Assembly (NCBI GenBank): GCA_033060915.1
Contig: CM065393.1
Coordinates: 3,799,501 to 3,863,500, forward strand
DNA from: Euryodendron excelsum
Taxonomy: Eukaryota > Streptophyta > Magnoliopsida > Ericales > Pentaphylacaceae
DNA length: 64,000 nucleotides
Direction: 5' to 3'
Part shown: positions 55,101 to 64,000 of the stretch, piece by piece
Layout: each line of letters begins with the position of its first letter
How positions within the stretch are numbered: position 1 is the stretch's first letter
Program-made: the position numbers and the translations under genes
The notes under the pieces: generated by a model
The model's database searches: none
What the model was told of the DNA's origin: nothing
What the model saw: the letters and a program-made list of their open reading frames with translations, nothing else

Positions 55101-58100
55101 CAGACTAACTTCATAAGTGAATACTTCACATATCTGAATAACAACTTCCAATGCAGGGACTTGCCAAAAATTGCAAAATATGAGGTCAAATGAAGAATCA
55201 GGACCAAACAGACACACTAAAAGATCAGCCCTGACACAGAAAATTTGTTCGATACACCGACTTAAGAAGAAAAGCATAAGCCATAGAAGTACAGAACAAC
55301 ACCAAACAAGCAAACCTGTTGGTCCTCCATAGAAGTATTAAAAACTAAAACAGATAATCTTTGTTACATAGCTTAGAGAGTTAACCAGCAATAGAAACAA
55401 TACCACAAAAATTATTAGTTTGTACGTAAAGCACAACACCACAAACTTTATACTTGATGAATAACAAGGATGGAACCACAAGAAAGATACCTTAACACCT
55501 GCATTTGTGCATAACTGAACTGCATCTTTCACACCCGGCCGACAAGGATCCTACATCACAAAATTTATATGCTAATGTGAAAGTGCAAGATTATCTAGCA
55601 GTATGAATGAACAATAAAACAGGAAGTTTGAGATAGTACCATGGGAAAATGAAATTCAGATGGCATCATAAATAAAAGAGCCATTGAGCAAGACCAGTGC
55701 TCATTTTATTAAAATAAATTGTCAAGTGCAGATAATATAGTGTAGATTGTATACATCCAAGCCATGGCGAGTAAAGTTGAAATAAAATACAGCTTCCAAG
55801 AATTGACAGACAGAATTAACAAAAAAAATTGACAGATAAAATTAACTTAAAAATATGAAAAAAAAATTGAAATACATAAGCCTCTTCATTGTTCTCTTTC
55901 TTATCAAATCTCAAAAAGCTGTGAATGCGATACAATAAATGCTAAACTCGACCTACCAATAATAATCCACACAACATATCCTAACAAATCAGATTATCTC
56001 AATGTACTATAATGAGAGACAAATGCAAAAAAGTAGAATCAGGAACAAAACCATGGGTACATTCCAAGGAAAACACATCAAACTTTCAAACCGCCAAAAA
56101 TGACTGTCAAAATGAAAGCTCCGAAAGAGTAATATGTAAATGTATATTATGGTAGTTCTGCATTCCATGAAAATAGAAATAACCTTGGTATATAGAGACG
56201 ATCCCAATTGTGAACTCCAATATTGGTAGAATTGTTTCTTATTTGAGGAAGATATTTTGTTTAACCAAGCATGCCAACCCTTTTAGTTACCCTGCGTGAT
56301 GATTTTATAGGTTTTGTTGGTAACCCTACAGCACACAATCACTCGCAAACCATGAACTATTTCATATAAGAGTTCATTGGGTGGCACGATGGCAACTCAT
56401 TGTCATAAAAGTATCTTCACAAAGGTATGGTATGTTAACTAATTACAACGAAAAAGGATAAACAGTGCTTCACATCCTTCTATTACAACGAAAAACTATA
56501 ACAGATGCGTCAGCATCATTACTAGCAATTTGCATGATGATATTCTATTTGGAACTCAAAAACTTTTGTTTTGTTTGAAAAAGGCGCAGTCCTATAGGTA
56601 CCAAACAGAGGCAGCACAATAAAATTATACTTTTAAACTAGCAGTATCATACAGAGGTAGCAAAATACAATTATACCTTCAAACCAACAATAGCTAGCAA
56701 TACAAGATCATTCTGAGGTATTTCCCAATGAGCCAGCTCCTCCTCACCAGTTGGAACATTTTCCATTTCATAAGATCTATAAGCAATAGCAATACAACGC
56801 AAACTTCTGCCAGCCATATCTTCAATTGCTCTTTTAAATATTATCACCTGCAAATGAGCCACATTTGACAAAATGGACCTGTGGTTGAAAATTTAGGAAG
56901 ACTACACATCCAGGAAGCACGGACACTCCGTTGGAGGAGCCGTACCCGTATCCGACACTCGTCGGACACGTGTCAGACACTCCATTCTACGTGTCCAATT
57001 ATTTATTATTTATTTTTACATTGGACACTCCACGGATACGGCTTGGACAGCCGTGTCTCATTTTGGACACTTTAGGGACACGCGGGACCTCAACTATAAA
57101 TTTTGAAACTAATTGTTGGTTCGAAGAAGAAGAAAAACAAACAAGAAGCAGAAGAAAAACAAGTATGCTATGATGATGGATAGTTGATTAAATGTAATGA
57201 CGTTTTAATATTTTTTGTAGTTTATGACTTTATAGGATTGTGTATTGATAGAACAACTTTTTTGTTGTTAATGTGTCTTAATGTGTTTCTTTACTTTATA
57301 TTTTTTATGAAATATAATTGACTAATTATGAATTTGTTGCCGATTAAGTAGTGAAATGTGTTCTTTTTTTTATTTTTAATTCGTGTAAATCTTCTATAAA
57401 TTTTATTTCTTTCGTATAATATTTATATGTATAACATATAAGGAATATAAAAATATAGACTTTTGTCGTGTCCCTGCCGTGTCCTGTCCAGCATTTTTTG
57501 AAAACTACCATGTCGGCGTGTCCAACACGTATCGTGTCCGGCACTCGTGTCCGTGTCCGTGCTTCTTAGCTACACATGATACACCGTAGGCAGTTTTCAA
57601 ACACCTATAATTTTAAGGGCAAGAACGTTGTGTTTTTATAATTTTTTCTCAATGGATTTTAAAAACCAGGTAAAACCTTTCCATGGTCTCATATTTCAAC
57701 ACACCACCTTAGCCCAAATGGGAAAGCGAAACCCAAAAAGAAAAATGAAGAAGAAATTAGTGAATTTTACCTACGATTTTTGAATTCAACAAAGTTGTTT
57801 TGACTGAGAAACGGCTTCTACCACTTAAATATTAATGGCAAACCCAATTAACCTGAAAAAAGACTAGTATTTCATACCTTATCTTCATCCATTGGTATGA
57901 AGTCATCGTTTGTATCAATGTATCTTGTACAGGATGATAAGACTATTTCAGCAGCACCTTTCCAATGTATATGAATTTCAGAATCAGGCTGTAAACATAA
58001 CAAATTTTATAAGCAACAGCATTCTACTACTGCTGGAATGAGGTATACAAATGATATGATTATTCTTTAGATACATCCAGAGTGCAATAAGAAGCATTGA

Positions 58101-61100
58101 AAACAAGTGTCAGATCAAAAAAGAATGCCATCAGTGCACCAGATATGTCCTATGGCAATTATGTAGGCTAATTTCTAGCTGAATAGCAGTGTGTGCAACC
58201 TTAAATCTTAGTCTCAACATTCATGGCAGTAAAGCCAACTTCTAATTGTTCGTACTTTCACATGCCAGATGCTTGTCTGGTAATTTGTGATTTGATTTAA
58301 TCTGAATATATAAACACAGTAGTTCACAAACATTTTAAACACCAAAGTAATGTATCAGTATGAGTTCCCAACTGGAAAAGAATGTGAATCAAACGGCTTC
58401 CATTTCTTCCGCCGTCATTAGAATAGCAATGTTCTGTAAGATTATACATACAGGGATACAGAAGGCCGCTAAGGTAGAATGGTGTACATTCTTCGACATG
58501 CTATGATGGCAGATAAAGGGAGGAGGGTTGACATTGGGATTCAATCCTTACCATTGACATAAAAGTAAATCTTGCATTTCATATGAAATATTCATGTCAG
58601 GTAAAAAGAGAGATAGAGGCGGCACAAAGAAGCTATGACCCGGCATTAGATGGATTTTAATGGTAAATACCAATAAAAAATAAAAAGTACCTTGCCACTT
58701 CTGCATCAGTTACAGCAAACCCTACACTCCAACCCATATTCTTTGCCACCAACACAACCCCACCCACCCAAAAAATTATATAGCTTTATATATATGGAAA
58801 ACACAAAAAATAAAAAGAACAGAAAAGTAATACATGCTTCTGCTGATCATAGAACTGGACCAAAAGCAGAGTTCAGATGGCTTTTCTCCTTTGCTTTCAG
58901 CATATGGCTTTTCCTTGCTCTATAAAGCGTATATAATTTTCACAAGTGAGGTAAACTGTTCAAAAAACATCAAAGAGATGCAACCCGGATACAAGTAGAC
59001 TATTACACAGCAACCCTTTCACCTGTAAATTCCATACAACTCCAAGATATCAATAAAATTAAAAACTTGACGAAGGTCAAGGGTTAGGGTCCCTTTCCAA
59101 AAGCTTCTGCCACGAACCTGGAGGAAACCCAAGTCATACCAAAAATTTTTACAATCAAGGCCCAAAATTCTGTAACCATCTGGCAATGAAGAAGGATATG
59201 CGAGCCAGACTCACCATCATTTTTAAATCAGCACCAATTCACAAAAAATACCTCTTTATGATCAGGTTATCAATGGTAAAAATCTTTCCTGGTGCTGCAC
59301 ACCACACTTAAAAAAAAAAGAAGAAAAAGAAGAAAAGCTACCTCCGAAGGGGCTCCACTCATCCAAATACACTTCCACAGAACATCCCTCCTTCCATCTC
59401 TACCAACGAAATGAAGAAAGATTTAACCCCAAACTTACCATCATTAGTTTCCTCCCAATGCATCCCATCCTCACCTTGCCGAACTCCTTTAACTGAGTGA
59501 ATCAACTGAAGGAGACCCAATACTCGCCCATCTCCAAATCTTGCAAGTTCCTCATAATGGGGATGCTCCAAAACACATGACTATCCCCAATTTGCACATA
59601 AGAAGCAACAGATGCCTCTGGCACCATCCACTTGCAAGGAAAAATAGGCAGAAATGCTTCCCACAACCTGCCCTCTCCGCACCATTGATGCCGCTAGAAT
59701 TTAACGCTCTCCCCAATCCTGCTAGCACCCTACACTATCCTGCAAAATCCTCCCATACTACACAAAAGCCCTTCCACCACCCTTTGCCAAAGAACAAGGA
59801 AATTTCTGGAGTGCCAATCCCCCAACACACTCCATACTTAGATGCCACCACCCTCCTCCAATACTTCTCTCTTTCAAAAGCAAACACCGTAACCATTTAC
59901 TCAACAAAGCCTTGTTAAGAATACTGAGTCATCGCACTCCTAACCTACCTTCTCTAGTTAGCGAACACATTGTCTCAATCCGCCAAATGACCCCCCCAGG
60001 AAATCACTTTACATCTTCTCCAACCTCTTAGCCATAGAAACAAGGATTGTGAACAAGGACATGAAATATGCAGGCAAGCTAGACAAACTACTCTTAAAGA
60101 GAGTAAACCTAGCTCCTTCAAAAAAATATTGCCTCTTCCAACCAACCAAAATGTCCTTTGGAACTTTTCCACATCCCCATCCCAAACTACCTTTGCCAAA
60201 ATGGAAGAGCCTATGGGTAAGCCCAGTTATGAAGCTGGAAGAGATCCCACATCGCATCCAAGAATATTTGCCAAGCTCTCCAAAACATCAACCTCACCAA
60301 CTGGAATGAGCTTTGAGTTTGCCAAATTTACCTTTAGACCCGAGACTACCTCAAAACATAATAGGACACACCAAAGATAATAAAACTGAGATAAATTCTC
60401 CCCACAAAAGATAATAGTATCATCATCACATAAAAGATGCGAAACTGACCCACAACAAAACTCTCCCAATAACCTCCATGCACAGCCCCAAAACCAGATC
60501 CATTCCCCTGCCCTGACTGACCCACAACAAAACTCTCCAAATAACTTCTATTCACAGCCCTATCTATCATCCTGCTCAAAACCTCCATGACCAAAATAGA
60601 AGGTACACGTGACAATGGGTTGCCTTGCCTCCAGCCTCCTGAAGTCTGAAGGAAACTAGCGGGATTCCCATTCACCAACACTAATAGCCTAACTGTAGAG
60701 ATGCACTACTGAATCCAACCCCTCCATCTCTCCCCAAAGCTCATTCTATCCAACAATGGATCAAGAACTCCCAATTAACATGATCATATGCTTTGTTAAT
60801 ATCCAGTTTACATGTTACCCTTGGGATCCCACTCAGTAGCCTAGAGTCCATTGTCTCATTGGCCGCAAGAACTACATCCAAGATCTTCCTACCTTGTACA
60901 AAGCATTTATCAGAAACCAGCAGCCCCAAAACTTCCTTCAATCTGACTGCCAGCACCTTAGCTGGCAACTTATACACCTCCAAGGGATTAACGGCATAAA
61001 GGAAGCATTCAGACTCCATTCAAATTTTCTTGTTGCATGAAACTCCCTCATCATACCCATCACCTCGTATCTCACTGATCCCTAGAAACGATAAAATTAT

Positions 61101-63553
61101 GCCATAGTGACAGTCACACCATCTGGACCTGGGGCCTTCAAGGCACTTCAATGCTACAAGAAACTCCTTAGAAAAATCTCTCTCCAAACTAGTGCTAGTC
61201 TCCATGGAGATCACCCCAAATTTCATGTCATCCATCAAAAATCACCGAACAAGCGAACACGCGAACACTAGACTCTGTATACAAATCTTTATAGAAATTG
61301 GCATTTATTTTTTGATCCCTTCCTCGTCACTCCAAATACAATTCCCTCTACAAATTGTTTTAACCTCAATAAAATTATTTTACTTACCACAAAAAGGAGT
61401 AAAAATAAAAAGTAATAACCAAGACCAATTGGAAGGAAAAATAGTATGAGGTCCATTATGGAAATATATTGAGCTAAACTAAAATGCATTGCTGAAATCC
61501 CTACAAGGATAGGTTTGTAGAAGTAGAAGCTAGTGGAATAAATGCCTTAGGAAAACTTCCAAGATGGAGAAGGTTAAGCTTTCTATAAATCACAACTTAT
61601 ATGATAGTATAAAATATCAGTCTCTGGTCCCTATACAATTGGGTGAAAGACCATCAGATATCAATATATAGACCCTACGCAATTGTGAGAAAGACCACCC
61701 AGTAAAGCATGGTGTTCATAAATTATATCACAACTATTCACTTTATCATCTGTTTTAAAATCTTAGATATTTCTATACATTGCTTTTCATAGTACATCTT
61801 ACCATGTTGGAAGGTAATTGAATTGATTTTCTCAATTAGGAGCCTCCGATTATCAAACTATTATGGATTACTATGAGCATAATGCATTTCCCACAGACAC
61901 CCATACAATATCATGCTCAAAAGTGGTGTCTTTTGACTAAATTACTTCACCACATAGTTTGCTTATGTTTCTCTATTACTTGAAAAATTAGGACACTGGT
62001 TGATTAGGTTTTAGTTTGCGCAACTAAAAAAAAAATAAAAATAATTTTCACATTTCCTCACATGCCAAGACTCGAAGGTCATAGAAACCATTTTCAACTT
62101 GGTATATCAAAGCAAATTAAGGAAAAATTTTCCTCATTGGGCCACGCACGGGGAGTAGGTATTTGCTACTTAATGCGGTTTTTTTATTGGATTGTAACTA
62201 CACATCTCTTTCAAAGTCTAGTTTAATGTTCTTCCTAATTTGAGCTTTTGAACCACATACTTAAACAGACAGGTTATTTCTGAGACAAAAACCAATCCAT
62301 GCACCGCATTCATTAGTTTTCTACTTTTGCCATCATAAAATATAAAAAAAAAAGAAAAAAACTGACATATTTTTCACTCAAAAGTAATAGTTGAAAAAGA
62401 TTGTTCACTTCGAAGAAAATGGAAATACTACGAAAAGACAAGAAATTTGTAATAGAGATTATATATCTATGCTTGGTATAGCATATTATTGGATGTAATA
62501 TGAATAGTTTTTAGTCAATTTCCAGTACTACTCATTAATGTTCGATTCATAGAGCGGTATCATACCAGATGATAATGAAAATTTACATCGTATTTTTTTG
62601 ATACGTAAAGGTGAAGATGAAATTTTACATGACTATGTAACTACATAAAATTGTCTTTACTTTCAACCCATCTAGGTCAATAGAGTTATTAGCCAAGCAG
62701 TGACCAGTAAAGATTGTAACTAATAGAATAGGATTAGAAGATCTCACATATATTTTCTAGAGTTCTACTTTTGGAGAGTTCCATGATCAACAACTAACTT
62801 GTTGAAACATACTCCAAGTGGTCTTCTATTTTCTGTTTATTTTATTTTTTTGTCTGTATTGCCTAATCAAGGAGAGAGAGTTCGATGATCAAAAACAAGA
62901 ATTTAAACCCATTCCAAGTACCTTCTATTATTTAATTGTATCACCAGTGGACATTGCTCATAATAATACGATCTAATATGGTCCAAGTAATCTGCTGATA
63001 AACAACTCACTAATCACGAGACAAAACTATCTTTCCTGATTCCGAACACTTCTCTCATTGCTTACCTGTAGTTTGCAATCAAAATCTCCTACACCCTGTT
63101 CATTTAATTTTCCTTTTTCATCCAGTCTGTGTTCGAAACAATATAACTTAACGAGACTGGATATAACACCAATACTTCTTAGTTGAAATGTGACAATAAA
63201 GAGAAAAATATTGCATGCAACCTTAAAGCCATAAAAAATGCAATCAATCAACATAAATAATAATAATCTAAGTGAAATGTATGCAGTCATATTACCAGTT
63301 TTAGTGCAACACCGCCTCGTTTTTTCTCCGAATTGAATGGAAAAGCATGGATGATTGAAGAATATGATCTGATGGCATCAAAATCCATTCCAAGGTGCTA
63401 AAGACATGTCAACAATTAAATCCGTTATTTGAAAAGAAATAAACAAATAAGAATTCAATAACTAAGTAGATAAAACAGCAAAGGTACATTGATCGTCCAT
63501 TGGAGAATGGCCTTTTCTGTCGGTGATCCAGAAACCTCTGCATTTCCACCACC
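49079..63553 (-). CDS. ACA: Autoinhibited plasma-membrane-type Ca2+-ATPase (ACA8/9/10 group), C-terminal half
   Basis: P-type IIB ATPases pump Ca2+ out of the cytosol at the expense of ATP; the plant ACA8/9/10 group acts at the plasma membrane and is released by calmodulin. Fifteen exons (A to O, listed separately) join in frame without a stop and give about 536 residues, half of the usual length near 1,070. Visible in order: KGAAEIVL (ATP site), [27 protein letters not shown] (hinge), then membrane segments M5 to M10. The N-terminal calmodulin-binding region and the DKTGT phosphorylation site lie beyond 64,000. All splice sites are GT-AG. It looks functional, unlike everything else in the window. 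Its introns hold a LINE, a MITE and an inverted repeat pair. The isoform within the group is not decided. Confidence 0.93.
49509..49600 (-). CDS. ACA: Ca2+-ATPase exon N (M9 end, M10)
   Basis: 92 nt, ends in phase 2. [19 protein letters not shown], then M10 starting [10 protein letters not shown]. Confidence 0.92.
49688..49795 (-). CDS. ACA: Ca2+-ATPase exon M (M8 end, M9)
   Basis: 108 nt, phase 0. [18 protein letters not shown], then [15 protein letters not shown] (M9). Confidence 0.93.
50162..50296 (-). CDS. ACA: Ca2+-ATPase exon L (M7 and start of M8)
   Basis: 135 nt, phase 0. [19 protein letters not shown] (M7), loop, then [12 protein letters not shown] (M8). Confidence 0.93.
50438..50483 (-). 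CDS. ACA: Ca2+-ATPase exon K
   Basis: 46 nt. Completes the Arg codon, then [15 protein letters not shown] up to M7. The 1.86-kb intron before it carries one arm of the inverted repeat. Confidence 0.92.
51737..51907 (+). repeat. Inverted repeat arm 1 (intron between exons J and K)
   Basis: 171 bp; its reverse complement occurs at 61,764-61,934 with only about seven differences. Contains 'gggaaatgcattatgctcat' and 'ccaacatggtaagatgtact'. Homology stops sharply on both sides. No coding content or terminal repeat seen. Confidence 0.9.
52344..52444 (-). CDS. ACA: Ca2+-ATPase exon J (M6)
   Basis: 101 nt, ends in phase 2. [14 protein letters not shown] is M6 with the Ca2+-binding N-x3-D residues; then [14 protein letters not shown]. 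Confidence 0.93.
52514..52527 (+). repeat. G14 homopolymer in intron I-J
   Basis: Fourteen Gs in a row, 70 bases from exon J. A place where base-calling or assembly is often inexact; also likely length-variable. Confidence 0.9.
52568..52705 (-). CDS. ACA: Ca2+-ATPase exon I (M5)
   Basis: 138 nt, phase 0. [20 protein letters not shown] leads into M5 ([12 protein letters not shown]). Confidence 0.93.
53506..53604 (-). CDS. ACA: Ca2+-ATPase exon H
   Basis: 99 nt, phase 0. [20 protein letters not shown] then DDNFASVVK, the link from the phosphorylation domain to M5. Confidence 0.93.
53991..54107 (-). CDS. ACA: Ca2+-ATPase exon G
   Basis: 117 nt, phase 0. Contains [16 protein letters not shown], the conserved hinge that coordinates Mg2+. 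Confidence 0.93.
54242..54406 (-). CDS. ACA: Ca2+-ATPase exon F
   Basis: 165 nt, phase 0. Starts [16 protein letters not shown] (TGDN motif of the phosphorylation domain) and has the ACA8/10-type [16 protein letters not shown]. Confidence 0.93.
55491..55550 (-). CDS. ACA: Ca2+-ATPase exon E
   Basis: 60 nt, phase 0. [25 protein letters not shown] is the plant ACA form of the DPPR motif. Confidence 0.93.
56677..56847 (-). CDS. ACA: Ca2+-ATPase exon D
   Basis: 171 nt, phase 0. Reads [19 protein letters not shown] and ends [11 protein letters not shown], the end of the nucleotide-binding domain. Confidence 0.93.
56902..57577. mobile_element. hAT-like MITE with 8-bp target duplication, in intron C-D
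   Basis: Element 56,910-57,569 (660 bp) between two copies of CTACACAT (56,902-56,909 and 57,570-57,577). Ends CCAGGAAGCACGGACAC and, in reverse complement, CTAAGAAGCACGGACAC (14 of 17 equal). Subterminal parts on both sides repeat 'cgtgtccg / cggacacg' words. The 8-bp duplication fits hAT. The interior is AT-rich with no transposase. Confidence 0.85.
57878..57988 (-). CDS. ACA: Ca2+-ATPase exon C
   Basis: 111 nt, phase 0. Contains [13 protein letters not shown], the KGA motif that binds ATP in P-type ATPases. Confidence 0.93.
58985..61240 (-). mobile_element. L1-type LINE fragment in the 5.3-kb intron of the Ca2+-ATPase gene
   Basis: Minus strand, 5'-truncated before the RT. Readable parts: [17 protein letters not shown] (about 60,805), [20 protein letters not shown] (60,681), a catalytic tetrad altered to CDDDT (about 60,430) followed by [29 protein letters not shown], and the zinc-binding region TIDNLI...[22 protein letters not shown] (59,270-59,170). 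Stops and frame changes are frequent. A 60-base duplication ('[10 protein letters not shown]' / '[10 protein letters not shown]' in translation) is visible near 60,470-60,550. It is antisense to nothing: same strand as the host gene. Dead copy, of the same broad type as the LINE at 13-18 kb. Confidence 0.85.
61764..61934 (-). repeat. Inverted repeat arm 2 (intron between exons B and C)
   Basis: Reverse-complement partner of 51,737-51,907. The two arms bracket exons C to J of the Ca2+-ATPase gene. Confidence 0.9.
61941..63295. other. Intron B-C sequence, upstream part, no gene seen
   Basis: AT-rich intron DNA without recognised repeats or frames of note; the frame at 63,027-63,290 has no family motif. 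The branch with the LINE and inverted repeat lies downstream. Confidence 0.6.
63296..63397 (-). CDS. ACA: Ca2+-ATPase exon B
   Basis: 102 nt, phase 0. Reads [18 protein letters not shown], the FNSxKK block of the nucleotide-binding domain. The following intron is 5.3 kb. Confidence 0.92.
63488..63553 (-). CDS. ACA: Ca2+-ATPase exon A
   Basis: 66 nt, phase 0. Reads [14 protein letters not shown], the SPTEKA block of the nucleotide-binding domain. First exon in the window. Confidence 0.9.
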
Positions 63554-63888
63554 CTGTCAAATACCAACCACATTAAAAGATAATAAACTGAAAGACTTAA
63601 AAAGCATGTTTAGCCAATAAAGATATAAACAATCTAATAATTATCCTAGTGGGACAGGCAACAACACATGACAGAAGGAACAATACCAGAGAGATAATGC
63701 ATAAAAAGGACCACTTGCTCTCATAGTTGAGAACCTCAATAATGTTACACGGCAAGACAGCTAAGAGACAATTGAGCTACAAAAACTAATTTAAACAGGA
63801 AGTTACCAATATAAATATGTGCACATAATCACAATAACTATGCAACTAGTGCACCTCATCATTTAGTCTGAAAGAAGCTAGTCCTTGA

Positions 63889-64000
63889 TGTTGGCTTAAG
63901 GTTGATCCCCATGTTGATTTTAATGATAACAAAACCATGTGGTTGTTATCTAATGATTTCAATTGAATATGCAGATAAATTATAATCATTTGATAACAAG
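63889..64000 (+). mobile_element. Start of a copia (SIRE-like) LTR, cut by the window end
   Basis: TGTTGGCTTAAGGTTGATCC begins a sequence related to the solo LTR at 18,835: both share 'TTGATTTTAATGATAACAAAACCATG'-type wording shortly after the TG start and a following 'tctaatgatt'. The rest lies beyond 64,000. If a duplication exists its left copy would be CTTGA (63,884-63,888). It is probably inserted in an intron of the Ca2+-ATPase gene. Confidence 0.65.

Noticed and set aside
59541..60380. Plus-strand frames over the LINE (up to 125 codons)
   Set aside because: Antisense of LINE ORF2.
1..64000. tRNA, rRNA, CRISPR array, riboswitch or bacterial operon
   Set aside because: Nothing of the kind was seen. 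The DNA is plant nuclear in type, and the regular repeats found are microsatellites, LTR-internal units and a minisatellite without the repeat-spacer layout of CRISPR.

Overview
The window is AT-rich nuclear DNA of a flowering plant, probably a woody dicot. It shows intron-rich plant genes with GT-AG junctions, nested LTR retrotransposons, plant L1-type LINEs, MITEs and a Mutator-like transposase. The species cannot be named from the sequence. One gene looks intact; most of the rest is decayed transposon sequence and broken gene copies.

Layout. 1-0.6 kb: LTR and leader remnant of a Ty3/gypsy element. 1.2-1.5 kb: copia fragment. 3.8-6.4 kb: decayed copia element (LTR-like start, integrase pieces). 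6.4-13.0 kb: two diverged copies, about 4.25 kb apart, of a long non-coding repeat that resembles Ogre/Tat gypsy LTR and leader sequence, each carrying its own internal repeats. 13.0-18.2 kb: L1-type LINE with endonuclease, reverse transcriptase and zinc-binding regions, split by a 1.35-kb insertion. 18.8-20.7 kb: solo LTR with a perfect 5-bp target duplication. 23.0-30.1 kb: fragment of an LRR receptor-like protein gene, cut by a structurally complete but coding-dead copia element (23,115-29,940, target duplication AAGAG).

30.3-48.6 kb: a segmental duplication with two copies of a myo-inositol oxygenase (MIOX) gene, both on the minus strand and both broken. The left copy has two frameshifts, loses a catalytic iron-ligand histidine and loses its C-terminus. 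The right copy has lost exon 3, has stops and a frameshift, and carries a second copia element in exon 4. A Mutator-like transposase pseudogene and a minisatellite-like array lie between them. Two MITE-like elements occur only in the right copy; one can be shown against the empty site in the left copy.

49.1-63.6 kb: fifteen in-frame exons on the minus strand encode the C-terminal half (about 536 residues) of a plasma-membrane-type autoinhibited Ca2+-ATPase of the ACA8/9/10 group. The 5' half lies beyond the window. Its introns hold a truncated LINE, an hAT-like MITE with an 8-bp target duplication, and a 171-bp inverted repeat pair that brackets eight exons. The window ends 112 bp into another LTR, related to the solo LTR at 18.8 kb.

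No new gene system was seen. The points most worth following are the lesions of the MIOX pair, the unusual primer-site region of the 23-30 kb copia element, and the inverted repeats around the Ca2+-ATPase exons.
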